Source: Owenia fusiformis
Lineage: Eukaryota; Annelida; Polychaeta; Sabellida; Oweniidae
Length of the DNA stretch: 64,000 bases
Direction of reading: 5' to 3'
NCBI GenBank assembly: GCA_903813345.2
Contig: CAIIXF020000008.1
Location: 24,414,822 to 24,478,821 of the forward strand
Numbering within the stretch: position 1 is the first letter of the stretch; each line of letters starts with the position of its first letter. A program made the translations under genes and the position numbers. This document shows positions 45,701-56,223 of the stretch, piece by piece. The notes under the pieces were generated by a model that did no database searches, was not told the DNA's origin, and saw nothing but the letters and a program-made list of their open reading frames with translations.

Positions 45701-46528
45701 AGTTTATAAAGTATGCCTTACATTTACGTTTTCTCTTATTTCCATTATTGGGCACAAATATTTCTCATTGCATATATTTATACTTAAAATTATCCTTAAA
45801 TTTCAGTATATTTTTCAGTACATTTTTATACTGACTTTTGCACTTAAATTTCAGTACATTTTTCTTTGTACTGAAAAATATACTGAAAAAAATTCAGTGC
45901 ATTTTTCAGTACAAAAATACACTTAAATTTGTACTGAAACAAAACTAGTACATTTTTCAGTACAAATTTGTACTGAAAACGCTCCTTTCAGTACAAATGC
46001 TCTGCCCTAGTGAAGCATGGCACACCGTGTAATGACACCTTTGGTAGAAGGCGGCCATTTCTCAAAATGGCCCCCATTTTAACGTATTTTACTATAACTT
46101 TAAAAGAAGTGGAGCGATTTTGTTCATATTTGGTATGTGAATACTATAAGCATGGCACACTGTCTACTGACACTTTTGGTTGAAGGTGGCCGTTTTGAAA
46201 AAGTTATTTTATCATGTTTAGGGTCATTCTGACCATGAACATTGTGATCCTGGACCTATAAATGGTATTTGGAACTAGTTGAATTGACTGGAGGTCAAAC
46301 CAGAACTCTGTTACCTTTGTTCAAAAAATGGAAAATTTTTTGTCACTTCCTGTTTTGTCATTTTCTGTTAACTTCCATAGCACCTTAAGTCAAAAAGGTC
46401 TTTTTTCATCTTGCTTCAAATTGACCAATTCTTCAAAATCTCAAGGTCAAAAAAAGAATTTTTAGACTTGTTTCAGATTGACTAATTTTTCAAGATCAGT
46501 TAGTTCTCAGAAATTTAAATCCGACTTA

Positions 46529-46885
46529 ACTAGAGAATCAAATCTAGCGAGCAGTCTAACAAAAAATTGTTTCAATTTTAGAATATTTCTAGCTTATGTC
46601 ATTTCTTTTCATGTCTATTCTCTAAAAATCCCCAAAGTGCACACTTCAGGAAAACTTAAGATTTTTACAATAATGTAAATAATGTAATGTAAGAATGGTA
46701 AGGAAGGAAGGAATTTATTTTCACCCATTTTTGCTTTGAATCCATTATAACTTCACCGATTTATAACATATCGTGAATATTTTGGGTGATATTGCGCTTG
46801 AATTGTAAAGAATAGATTGGTAGGTCAAGTGTATATGTTGCTTGTAATTTTGTCACCACCATTGATCTGGCTTCATATTTGAATG
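46529..46885. repeat. Relative of the 370-bp TTAA-flanked element
   Basis: Shares AGAATCAAATCTAGCGAGCA, CACAAAGTGCACACTT-like words, 'GAAAACTTAAGATTTTTACA' and the end CATTGATCTGGCTTC with the element at 9856-10225. TTAA precedes it at 46525-46528, but the right border has decayed. It lies directly upstream of exon 11. Confidence 0.65.
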
Positions 46886-46942
46886 TGGACGTGATGACAT
46901 TTTGTCATGTTGATAATGCCTGTTTGTTCTTGCTATTTCTAG

Positions 46943-47056
46943 GTGTGTAAATTGTGTCATAGGTGTCTGACACCAGCAAATAAGGTGCATCTAAAATATG
47001 GCGCCATGGAGCATTTCAACAGAAGGAACTTTAGGAGACTTTTCCCCGTGCCATTG
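46943..47056 (+). CDS. TTLL gene exon 11: Cys-rich segment
   Basis: Reads VCKLCHRCLTPANKVHLKYG then AMEHFNRRNFRRLFPVPL, phase 0 on both sides. Acceptor ATTTCTAG ends at 46942 and donor GTAATG starts at 47057. C-x2-C-x2-C together with exon 10 cysteines gives a compact Cys cluster, possibly disulfide-bonded if this part faces a secretory lumen, or metal-binding; that choice is inference. Confidence 0.9.
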
Positions 47057-47359
47057 GTAATGAAATCATATATTATTGTTAAGTGTGGAAACATGTTTAG
47101 GATAATAAGCACAACTGAAACACAATTCTGTATGAAAAGCGCAAGCTATTAAACAGGCACCTTCTTTAATAGATCTCATATCTTAGAAGCGAATTGGTTA
47201 AAAAACATCCCAAAAGACCTAACATATTTTACCATACCATGCGCCTATTCATTTAGCAATTCAATTGCAAATTTCTCTTGAAAAATATAATCTTCCAGAT
47301 CTGTTGAATCTTCTTGCAGAAATGGCCAACTCCCCCTTCCATCCATTTTGTCTGATCAC

Positions 47360-47536
47360 CGGGCATGATTTTACGTTGTTCTTAATTGGAAAAGTAGTGG
47401 AGTGATTTTGTTTCAATTTTATTATGTATTGCACTGTCTAATGAAAACTTGGCTAATATAGCCAGCCAATTTCAAAAATGGCAGCCATGGCTGTTTGATG
47501 GGTTATGCTATGCCTTGGATTTGCTGTTATATAATT
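47360..47536 (+). repeat. Family-A 3' fragment
   Basis: One unit (TTTTACGTTGTTCTTAATTG, AAAAGTAGTGGAGTGATTTT) and a worn tail, GTTTGATGGGTTATGCTATG then CCTTGGATTTGCTG. It ends 15 bases before the acceptor of the last TTLL exon. Confidence 0.55.
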
Positions 47537-47551
47537 AAATTCACATTTCAG

Positions 47552-47680
47552 AGCCAAGCTGCTGTGTCAGAATGGCACCCGATTGAAGACCCAGGATTCA
47601 ACAATTTGAGTGATGCTAACAAAATGGTGACATTATGGTTCAATGGCAAGTGTATGAAGGATGCAGCATGGTGCTCATAG
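47552..47680 (+). CDS. TTLL gene exon 12: C-terminus and stop
   Basis: Reads SQAAVSEWHPIEDPGFNNLS then DANKMVTLWFNGKCMKDAAW and CS before TAG (47678-47680). Acceptor ACATTTCAG ends at 47551. The NLxxxNKxxxLWFNGKCxxDxxWC ending is the C-terminal signature I associate with this TTLL subgroup. Phase 0 entry agrees with exon 11. Confidence 0.92.
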   Translation, partial: SQAAVSEWHPIEDPGFNNLSDANKMVTLWFNGKCMKDAAWCS

Positions 47681-47688
47681 CTTCCTGT

Positions 47689-47694
47689 ATTAAA
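47689..47694 (+). promoter_or_regulatory. Candidate poly(A) signal ATTAAA
   Basis: ATTAAA eight bases after the TTLL stop codon is the nearest poly(A)-signal variant. Very short 3' UTRs are possible but unusual, so a later signal could be the one used. Confidence 0.35.
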
Positions 47695-47924
47695 TGCATA
47701 ATGTATGGATCAACAAGAGGGGGTCAGATCAAGGTTCAATACTTCTTATATTTAAAATTCCTGATCTTGTCAGACCCTCCCTGATTTCATCCTACCCCAG
47801 TGTATTACAACATTAATGCTTCAATTGACTCATAAACAATGAAGTCAAAAGATTCCACTTCACAATAACCCATCCTTGTGACCAAGAAGTGAAAACTTTG
47901 GAACCGATGCAAAGATCATACATG

Positions 47925-48415
47925 TAAGGGATTGGATGTGCAAGGAATGGGACTTGTAAGGGATAAGTTATGCAACACAAGGGATAGGACATGCAAGGGA
48001 TATGCAAATGATAGGATATGTATGGAATTGAACATGTAAGGGCTAGGACACGCAAGTGATAGAACATACAAGTAATAGGGCATGCAAGGGATAAGATAAG
48101 CAAATGATATGATATGTATGAGATTGAACATTTAAGGGATAGGACATGCAAGCGATAGAACATACAAGTAATAGGGCATGCAAGGGATAAGATAAGCAAA
48201 TGATATGATATGTATGGGATTGAACATGTAAGGGATAGGACACACAAGTGAAAGAACATACAAGTAATAGGGCATGAAAGGGATAAGATACGCAAATGAT
48301 ATGATATGTATGGGATTGAACATGAAAGGGATAGGACACGCAAGTGATAAAACATTCAAGTAATAGGGCATGCAAGGGATAAGATATGCAAGTGAGAGGA
48401 TATGTAAGATGTTAC
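47925..48415. repeat. Minisatellite, 96-bp period
   Basis: GGGCATGCAAGGGATAAGAT recurs at 96-base spacing (CATG at 48081, 48177, 48273, 48369). Within the period shorter words (AGGGATAGGACATGCAAG, GTGATAGAACATACAAG) repeat at about 16-17 bases. Because 96 is divisible by three, all three minus-strand frames stay open for long stretches (up to 180 codons, 48355-47813). Their products are only the translated repeat. Confidence 0.9.
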
Positions 48416-48554
48416 AATTGTGATATATGTTATTCAACTATATTCACATTTAGTTTAACTCTTCTTTATCAGAGGAAACAGGGTCAAGGTCAAAATGTTA
48501 TAACAACTTGATATAGAAAACTAATTGAATGAATCATTAAACCTTGGCCTTCAA

Positions 48555-48620
48555 GAATGCACTTGACTAATATGTCATACCATGACATTCTAAGAGTCAA
48601 TAAAAGATATATATATACTG
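48555..48620 (+). repeat. LINE 3' tail
   Basis: GACTAATATGTCATACC, then GAGTCAATAAAAGATATATATAT. The same tail ends the LINE copies at 51640-51690 and 55265-55320 and is inverted at 57113-57172. It marks the 3' end of the LINE family: a short palindromic ATGTCAT...ATGACAT, an AATAAA-like signal and a TA-rich end. Confidence 0.75.
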
Positions 48621-48983
48621 GAAACTATAAACATTTAATCATGTAAATCAGGATGTCCAATCAAACCTGAATTCTAGAAATGTATTCTGGAAGCTTCTCT
48701 CTGGAATATTCTTACATACTATAAAGAAAAATGCAAGTTGTACCTGAGCTGCAGAATATACATAATAGAACATATACTCTAGCAGAAGGAAGATTCACAA
48801 ACACAACGCAGACGCAAATGCAAATCTTGTGACGAGCGCGTGATAAGGCCTCAGGCCTGTATAGGGAATTTATTTGACTCAGTTATACAATATTGTCTTG
48901 TCTTTAATGCCGGAGTGCAAAATTCACCAGATCCACTTCAGGGTGCTTACAAAGAAAATAGGCGTACAACTGATAATATTATT

Positions 48984-49658
48984 TCTGTGTAAATTCATCA
49001 CTCTGGTAATATATTAATAATAACTTAAGTTTATTTACTTCAGAGTAAAATGTTTTATTTTCAATTATTGACAATGTGGAAACAGAAAAACGATCTAATG
49101 TTATATACAAGATCAACTGCAAGCAGTGTCAGGGGTGTTATATAGGTGAAACCAGGCGTGATTTAGAAACAAGAATTAAAGAATATAAGAGGAGTACAAT
49201 GAATGGTGATGTAATGGCATCTGCAATAAAAGAACATTCCCTTGATTATGATCATACAATTGACTGGCAAAATGTCTCAGTGATAGATACAGAAAATAAT
49301 AATCTCAAGCGTAAAGTTAAAGAGGCAGTTTATATAAAGCAGTATAAACCAATGTTAAACAGGGATGCAGGATATCCTATAAGCCCTGTATTTTATAAAC
49401 TTCTATGAATTTATATTGATATTTCAATTGTTTCCTAGCCAAACATTGGTGTTTCTATGTGTAGTTTATTGTCATAGTTTATTGTCATTGTTTATTATTG
49501 TGTTGTTTATTGTTACCTGGGTATTGTATTGTTCAATTATTACGTCATAAATAATATAACTGTGTATTTCCATTTTGAATCTTGAAAAAGCTAGTTGGAT
49601 GATTAGCGAAACGTCGAAAATAAAACATTTTACTCTGAAGTAAATAAACTTAAGTTAT
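48984..49658 (+). mobile_element. Penelope-like element, truncated, inserted in a LINE
   Basis: TGATAATATTATT flanks both sides exactly (48971-48983 and 49659-49671), a 13-bp target duplication that also restores the LINE frame. The left end is an inverted copy of the right end (AACTTAAGTTTATTTACTTC / GAAGTAAATAAACTTAAG). Contents: a GIY-YIG endonuclease ORF, a UTR, and a hammerhead-like motif at 49574-49609. The reverse transcriptase part is missing, as in most 5'-truncated copies. Confidence 0.85.
49076..49408 (+). CDS. GIY-YIG endonuclease domain of a Penelope-like element
   Basis: 110 residues. SNVIYKINCKQCQGCYIGET carries the GIY-YIG core as 'VIYKI ... CYIGET', with a Cys pair (C-x2-C) between the two halves, then RRDLETRIKEYK (catalytic Arg region), KEHSLDYDHTIDW, and KEAVYIKQYKPMLNRDAGYP (catalytic Glu and Asn region). 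Penelope-like retroelements carry this type of endonuclease after their reverse transcriptase, and it cuts target DNA. The frame is open to a stop at 49408. The first Met is probably internal because the upstream part of the protein is missing. Confidence 0.88.
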   Translation: METEKRSNVIYKINCKQCQGCYIGETRRDLETRIKEYKRSTMNGDVMASAIKEHSLDYDHTIDWQNVSVIDTENNNLKRKVKEAVYIKQYKPMLNRDAGYPISPVFYKLL

Positions 49659-49675
49659 TGATAATATTATTATTT

Positions 49676-50190
49676 TGCAAACATTAATGAACAAATTCAA
49701 TCAGCATAAGAAACCATTATATGCACGTATGATTGATTTTAAGAAGGCTTTTGATTATATATATCGCTCTGTATTGTTATATAAGCTGTGTAAAGCTGGA
49801 ATTCACCAACATACTAAAATGTACAGGATTATAGAGAATATGTACTCTAAATCTAAGTCATGCCTTAAATTAGAAAATGGAATCACCGAAACTTTTGACA
49901 CTGAAATAGGAGTTTTGCAAGGAAGTGTTTTAAGTACATTTTTGTTCAATCACTTCATAGATGACTTAATGAAGTATTACCACTAAGATGTGGCGTTATT
50001 TTAAAAGATGCCAAGTTCAACCATCTACTATGGGCGGATGATCTAGTACTCATTTCAGAATCACAAGATGGACTTCAGTTATTATTAGATTCACTCTTCT
50101 CTTTCATTAAAATTAATAGACTTATAGTTAATACCTTAAAGACAAAGGTACTCGTTTTTAACTCTAAAGTTTCTGCCCTTTCACTTTTAA
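49676..50190 (+). pseudogene. LINE reverse-transcriptase core, frameshifted
   Basis: 49676-49986 reads DFKKAFDYIYRSVLLYKLCK and GVLQGSVLSTFLFNHFIDDL; the catalytic segment follows in another frame as HLLWADDLVLISESQDGLQL (about 50020-50080). 'ADD' with Trp instead of Tyr/Phe before it is a variant of the usual [YF]xDD box. A frameshift near 49980 and further ones downstream inactivate it. Non-LTR reverse transcriptase is clear; the exact clade is not. Confidence 0.8.
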
Positions 50191-50839
50191 TGATCAAGAA
50201 ATTGAACGCGTAAATAAATATAAATATCTAGGAGTAATTCTTACTGATAATAATAAATTTGATATCAATATAAGTTATCTCAAAGAACAATCACGAAAGG
50301 CAATATTCAAAATCAAACAGCAGTATAAGAAATTCAATGAAGATGAAAGCAATTGAAACAATACATTTGTCTTTTTTAAAATCTATTTTAGGTGTCAAAA
50401 CTCAAACAGCTAATCCCGCAGTGTATGGTGACCTTGGTAAATTTCCTTTATCTATCAAAATTGAATTATCAATTGTGAACTACTGGTTAAGACTTATTAA
50501 ACTACCAGAATCTAATATTTTAAACCAGGCTTACTTATATGGACAAGAAAACATGAATTAGGGTTTAAATCTTGGTCTGGAAAAGTTTATGATATACTTC
50601 ATAAATGTGAACTAACAGAGTATTGGGATGACCAAAGTCAAATTACAGACCACTTAGTAAATTTGATTGACAAGACATTAAAGAATATGTTTGTAGGAAA
50701 TTGGAAAAGGGACATTTTGATATATCCCAAATTAAGAACATATAAGTTGTTTTAGAAAGATTTTGCATTAGAACCATATACAAAGTGAGACAATAAAAAA
50801 TATAGATTAGCAATAAGTAGATTTAGGTTGAGTTCACAC

Positions 50840-51237
50840 CCGGGGGATTCACTCTAAATAATTTGGGTAGGCATGTGCAGCAGGGGCAATTTTGGCTTAG
50901 GGCATAAACCATTGAAGCTGGCCAATCTGAGAGGAAAAAAACATGGAAAATTTGTCGAAGAGAGAGCCTTTTTTAAGTCAAAAATCAGTTTTTCTACAAA
51001 TAATGGCAATAAATGGCTAAAATCAGTTGCTGTGGTCTGGGATAAATCACCTAAAAAGTGGATTTTATAGTTATACACCAATATTTCAGGAAATTTACTC
51101 CCTTTTATAAGTCCAAGAGGAAGTATACATGGAAACTTTCAATCTTGAGAGGAAATTGACATGGAAAAAATGCTCAAAAATGGGGTCTTTGGCGCGGCAC
51201 ATAGGTATTAAGAGGTATATTGGAGTGAACCCCCCGG
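50840..51237. mobile_element. MITE inside the LINE
   Basis: Ends CCGGGGGATTCACTC and GAGTGAACCCCCCGG are inverted repeats. The LINE protein SSH... resumes after it (ETGRHTKPK-like), so the insertion border is approximate to a few bases. No clear target duplication. The overlapping frames on both strands are not genes. Confidence 0.65.
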
Positions 51238-51690
51238 ATAGAAACAGGAAGACACACAAAGCCAAAATTCAAACATGTAAATGAAAGATTATGTAATATA
51301 TGTAAATGTGTAGAAGATGAATTTCACTTTATCATAAATTGTACAAAGCATTGTCAACACAGGCAAATATTTTTCAGCAAAATTTCTGAAACATTACCAA
51401 AAATTTGATCTAAATAGTGATAATTTCTTTACAAATATAATTTCAAATGATAATACCATCATACAACGGCATCTTGGTAAATTTATATATCACTCATTTA
51501 GAATAGTCAGGGTATTTTGTACATCACACTTAAAAATATTCTGCCTCTCATGCTTTCAATATGCATATGAAATTTTTGTACATTACTAATACTTTGTAAA
51601 TGTTTTAGTCAGTCTTAGCGAGTACATGTAGTTGTGACTAATGTAATCATGTAATGATACAATATGTCAATAAAAGTTATATATATATAT

Positions 51691-53871
51691 TTTCAATGAA
51701 TATCGATGCATTTTATGTCATGATGAATATCGAGGCATCATTGTGAATATTTTTTTCTAGAAAACTATGAGATTGAATGAATATACCACATATTCAGTGG
51801 TGAATGAATATTCCTCATGACTGATATAAATTAATCCTGGTGAATTTCCATTCAGATTATTGTATGTATCCTGATGAATTTGTAAGAATACACTTTTAAT
51901 GAATAACGATGCATCTTTTGTGTTATAATGAATATAGAGGCATCATTGTGAATATTTGTTTTTCCATATCCTATGAAAAATAGTGAATATGTAAGGAATA
52001 AAGACCGAGAATTTATGACTTATGGTGTAATATATGACCGAAAATTTTATTCTGTTCATTGTTAAAAGACCGAAATCACATGGCGATTGAGGTCTTTGAA
52101 AGAAAGGACAAGGTGCAATTATTGGCAAATATCCCTATGGTCAAAATGAATCATTCGTAGGTGTAACATGAAGAATAAAATGTCATATAATACTTTGGAA
52201 AATATTAAAGTGCTCGGACACACATAAGCTGAGATAGGGATCATTTCGTTCAGTAAGGTTGTATTGACTTACATGGGGCAGTGCACCATTGACTTAACAT
52301 GAGGATATCAGCAGATCCCAATAGAGGCCATTGGTTTCCATTGATTATCACAGAAATACCAAAAATACACTATGACCTGAATCGATTGCAAACTTAATAA
52401 TTTCAAAATACGACACAAATGGTTTATCTCATCAAATGTGCAAATATGAAGTTTGCAATCGATTCAGGTCATACTTAAAATTAAAAGATTGTACATTTTT
52501 TCCCCTACAAAATGGCTATAGAAAAATGCTCCAAGAACAACTTTTACACTTATCAAATATCATACAAGTTTGTAAAACCAAAGATTATACTATTATATTT
52601 CATTATGTAGTAACATATTTGGATAAGATGCAGGGATGCGTAGGATGTAAATGGATTTTGACAGACAAAAAAATACTTCCTGGTTTGGAATCTATGCCTC
52701 TACACTTCATGATTGAATTATGACCCTAATAAGTGGCCTATACATCAATACAGTGCTGAATATAGGTCAACAAGATACTAGTGTGCATATAAATGTAATA
52801 ATTGAAGCAGAATACTCATTTTGAAAAATCAGATGAATTATTTTTTCCCCATGGGGAGATCCCAATGGAGGGTGTATAAGGTCCTTTGAGTTCATATATT
52901 TGAGATAGATCATAAAGTCCTTGTTACGATTCTAATATAGACCAGTAAATCAATTGTTCTAGCTATTGTGACATCATGTATCATATTAGAATTACATTAA
53001 AGAACTCTAGCGGTCGGTCATACATACTCCAATATAGACCGGTAAATCAATTGTTCTAGCTATTGTGACGTCGCCGTATCATATTGAAATTTAATGTTTC
53101 ATGCAGTTTTGTATCAGATGCTGGCACACTTTTGCCGGAAGGTTGGAAGAAGTAACTTTTGGCAATATAATATGTTAGAGTAACCTAGTAGGTGTAAGAA
53201 AATATAAGGTGATGGGCTTTAAAGTGGTAAAAACAATTTTCACAGCCAAATTGGACTTGAATTCCTACGATTTCAGGGGGTACTATAAGATTATTTCTTA
53301 ACATAAAGGATATATTTGCTATCGTTCTGCTTTCTACTGCACACATTACTAGTCCAGAGATGAATAATATCCTAAAGTTATAGGCCGATATCTGTATTAG
53401 TCTCAGAAATATTGCAATTAATAGGAAAAATATGCAATTTTAGTCATTTTTAAGTTTCACCTATTTTATATTTGTAGCTTCTAGCAAAATATGGTAGCTT
53501 AAATAGCTCAAAATTGTTTTCTAAAAACTAGTTCAAACTATGTTTGATATTGTAATACAACTATAATAATGATAATGTACTATTTATGATTTTTAATGTG
53601 ACTTTATAGTACCCTACCCCTGGAAAGTGGGCGTGGTCGATGTTATCATTTTGCAGCATACTGTTAAAAACTTGTTTAGATAGAAAGCGAATCAATGCAT
53701 TTAAAACATCTTCAATTGTTACTTGACAACGTAATTTATTTATTACTAGAATATAGGACTCTACATTTTTATTTGTTATATGTATATACGTTTTCAATTT
53801 AGTACAATGTTTTATAATGAAATCTAATAGGCTGTTTCAATTTACCAACTTTTTCTCGGATCACCCTTACC
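51691..53871. other. Anonymous AT-rich DNA with local repeats
   Basis: Direct repeat of GAATATCGATGCATTTT...GAGGCATCATTGTGAATATT at 51702-51750 and 51901-51950. Tandem repeat of about 97 bp at 52933-52985 and 53032-53085 (AAATCAATTGTTCTAGCTAT). No recognisable protein-coding frame. Confidence 0.45.
52371..52473. repeat. Perfect 25-bp inverted repeat
   Basis: TATGACCTGAATCGATTGCA... (52371-52395) is exactly reverse-complemented at 52449-52473 with a 53-base spacer. It could be the border of a small element or a transcribed hairpin. No flanking duplication recognised. Confidence 0.8.
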
Positions 53872-54001
53872 TTTTGACAAAATGATCTACTAATATGACC
53901 AAGATCCACAACAAGATGCAGAACTGATCAATGTTTCAACCGCCCCCTCTACCTCGATGTTTGTTTTGTATGGGGTCCGCCACAATGCAACAAGTCTAAA
54001 G

Positions 54002-55320
54002 ATGGTGCCCAAATTTTGCTCAATTGCCTTTTTGATTTTTGTAAGAGATATCATCTCATAGTTAACACAATGAAGACAAAATCAATTATTTTTAACTCAA
54101 AAGTTGATGCAGTTTTCAGATTCAATGATAGTGCTATAGAAAATGTTGAGCAGTACAAATATCTTGGATGTGTATTAAGTAAAACAAAGAATTTTGGCCA
54201 GCATGTATTTTACTTGAAAGAGCAAGCAAGGAAAGCTTTGTTTAAAGTTAAACAGCAATATAAAAAATTTAATGACATTCCAGTTAATGTTGCATTGCAC
54301 CTTTTCGATTCCTTAGTTGAACCTATTTTAACTTATGCCTCGGAGGTGTGGATCAATGAAAAACATCTGAAGTCAATAGAGACAATGCACCTATCTTTTC
54401 TTAAATGTCTGTTAGGTGTTAAAAAATCAACTTCAACACCAGCAATTTATGGAGAATTGGGACGCTACCCGTTAAAAATACGTTTTGAAATCAAATTAAT
54501 TAAATATTGGCTCCGTTTACTTCACCTATCACCAGGAAACATTCTTCATAAAACATATATATATGACCGTGAAATGAGTCAATTTGGTTTTAAAGGCACT
54601 TGGTCAAACAAAGTCATTGATATTTTAAAAAAGTGTGATTTATTATCTTATTGGGATACTCAAAAGATTGATGATGACAATATTTTTATCAAGACAATAA
54701 CAAAAACACTGTATCAGAATTATAAAACTCAATGGAACAAAGATATATTAAATTACCCTGTCTTGAGAACTTATGTTAAATTCAAAAATGTCTTTGAAAG
54801 AGAGAGTTACATATAGAACTTGGTCGTCATTTAAAGCCAAAGCCAAAACCTGTAGATGAACGTTTATGTAATATTTGTGGTATTTTAGAAGATGAACAAC
54901 ACTTCATCATGATTTGTAAGAAAAACACTACAGAAAGAAAAATTTTGTTTGACACCCTTACACGATTTAATTTTGTAGGCAGTCCTGACATTATTTTTAA
55001 AAAACTAATGTCTCACAAAAATTCTTATGTAATTTTACATTTAGCAAAGTTCATCTATCATTCACTCAAAAAATTGGATTAATGTGTCAACGATGCATCA
55101 CACTGATATTTAAATTTCTGTCAAGTTATATTTGTATTTTACAATTATCTTGTATTCTGTATTTTACATTTGATGATGTAATTAGAATTGTATTTGACAA
55201 CAACTTTAATTTTGTATTCAATAGTTAGTTTAGTCTTAGGTCAGTTTTGTAGATTGTAGTTTTTAGTGACTAATATGTCATTGTAATGACATCAGAGAGT
55301 CAATAAAATATATATATATA
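54002..55320 (+). mobile_element. 5'-truncated LINE, unit 1
   Basis: Starts inside the reverse-transcriptase region (DGAQILLNCLFDFCKRYHLI) and ends with TGACATCAGAGAGTCAATAA and a TA run at 55320. Most of the enzyme, including the catalytic box, is missing. Confidence 0.85.
54016..54816 (+). pseudogene. LINE ORF2 C-terminal region, unit 1
   Basis: 266 codons after the reverse-transcriptase catalytic core: CKRYHLIVNTMKTKSIIFNS, EQYKYLGCVLSKTKNFGQHV, then VNVALHLFDSLVEPILTYAS and EVW. This is the thumb and connector region of non-LTR elements. It ends early at a TAG. In another frame right after it comes IELGRHLKPKPKPVDERLC and a C-x2-C...H...C knuckle (CNICGILEDEQHFIMIC, about 54872-54920), so a 2-base AT insertion near 54812 probably broke the frame. 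Both tandem units share the break, so it predates the duplication. Confidence 0.85.
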
Positions 55321-56223
55321 CATGAAATATAAGACACAATGTTTTCACAATATCTGGGCAATGAGATAGTCCCATCAGGAATACATATGCGCAGATTCAA
55401 GATCATCGTGTAAATACTTTCCGATCTATCAGCATTAAAAAATAAGGAAAGCTGTCCCGAGTGCCATTTCAACTAATTTTGAATTAAAACTGCTACTTAT
55501 GAATTTTTTTTCAACATCTGTGATTTGGTTAGACTCCAAACACAGGATATCAAGACATCTAAGTGCTACCAAATTCTGGTATTGAAAATTTCAGAGCTCT
55601 AGATCAAGCATTCATATCTGCATGGACTCATAAAAAGACCCAAAAGAAAAAAAATGCAGTCAGATATCGCGAAAAATGTGATAAAATGCACTATTCAGAA
55701 CAATTTATCTCTTAAATTTTACTTTTATTTACCATAATTTCTGATTCTGCCTCTAGTTAGTAATACCAATAATACATATGAGTAGACTTAAGGTCATAGT
55801 AAGTGTAGATTTATTAGCATCTAAAAGTGGGAGAAGCTGTAGCGAGTGCAATTTTCACCTATAATTCATAATATTAAACTGCAGCTCTCAGGATTTTCTT
55901 CTCAAAAACAAGTATTCCGTGAGACCCCCAAACACAGGATTCCATATCACTGTACCACCAAATATATATGAGAGTAGTTTTAGGAGGTTGTATCAAATAA
56001 TCATTGAACCATCGACACCTAAATATATGCAAAATACAGTCACAAATGGTGAGATTGTGACAAAATGTATGTATTCTTAACAATTTTTTAACTAAACTGT
56101 AATTTATTAAGAACTGAAACTTGAAGTACTTACTAGGAGTTACATCTAGTTTTTATTTATTAAGTGACTTCAGCATCCGAATTGATATAATCACTGATAT
56201 GCTTAAGACCAAAAAACTATATA

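Larger units (their letters stand above)
43605..46012. mobile_element. CACTA-ended 2.4-kb element
   Basis: Ends CACTAGGGCAGAGCATTTGT and the exact inverse. The next 300 bp on the left and 220 bp on the right are dense TACTGAAAAATATACT-type repeats. The surrounding family-A unit reads TACTATAAGCATGG elsewhere; here it is split as TACTAT | AAGCATGG with no duplicated bases, unlike the 2-3 bp expected for a CACTA transposon. It contains a nested TTAA element and a tandem repeat. No transposase frame. Confidence 0.75.
42236..46205 (+). repeat. Family-A element carrying two large insertions
   Basis: The outer pieces (42236-42743, 43552-43604, 46013-46205) join into a normal family-A order: TAGGGAACGC, GTCC microsatellite, arm, then units with GGAGCGATTTTGTTCA and AAGCATGGCACAC. 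The head hairpin is missing and the right end stops without a tail. Insertions are a TAA-flanked MITE and a 2.4-kb CACTA-ended element. Confidence 0.75.
1762..47694 (+). other. Gene span: TTLL-family tubulin-modifying enzyme (ttll-15-like), 12 exons found
   Basis: TTLL enzymes are ATP-grasp amino-acid ligases that add tyrosine, glutamate or glycine to tubulin or other proteins. Twelve exons join in phase, with GT-AG borders throughout. They give 261 residues before one missing exon and 215 after it, about 500 in all. Visible family features are WVQKSNNHRG (nucleotide-binding region), IDGRRFDIGLYVV, and LMEVNMSPNLSS (the metal-binding E-x-N). The N-terminal membrane anchor and Cys-rich tail match the ttll-15 subgroup as I know it. 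The usual DIR arginine is replaced by Gly (FDIGLY). Exon 7 ends in phase 0 while exon 8 needs one upstream base, so an exon of length 1 mod 3 must lie between 20484 and 29923; I could not identify it. Substrate specificity (glutamylation or other) cannot be read from sequence alone. Confidence 0.9.
48840..51690 (+). mobile_element. LINE (non-LTR retrotransposon), broken copy
   Basis: Pieces in order: SPDPLQGAYKENRRTTDNI (48918), then after a Penelope-like insertion TLMNKFNQHKKPLYARMIDF and KKAFDYIYRS, VGVLQGSVLSTFLFNHFIDD-like, WADDLVLIS (50029), KYLGVILTDN, and a zinc-knuckle-like end (CKCVEDEFHFIINC) near 51300. Frameshifts, an internal deletion at about 50338 and a MITE at 50840 show it is dead. 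It ends with the tail CAATATGTCAATAAAAG and a TA run. Confidence 0.82.

Noticed and set aside
47813-48355. 180-codon minus-strand open frame
   Set aside because: It is entirely the translation of the 96-bp minisatellite; parallel frames are open too, and there is no start or splice context.
55278-56083. Minus-strand frames of 64 and 69 codons repeated at 60274 and 60870
   Set aside because: Short frames in the duplicated unit with no recognisable domain; repetition reflects the segmental duplication, and one carries an amino-acid change without sign of constraint.
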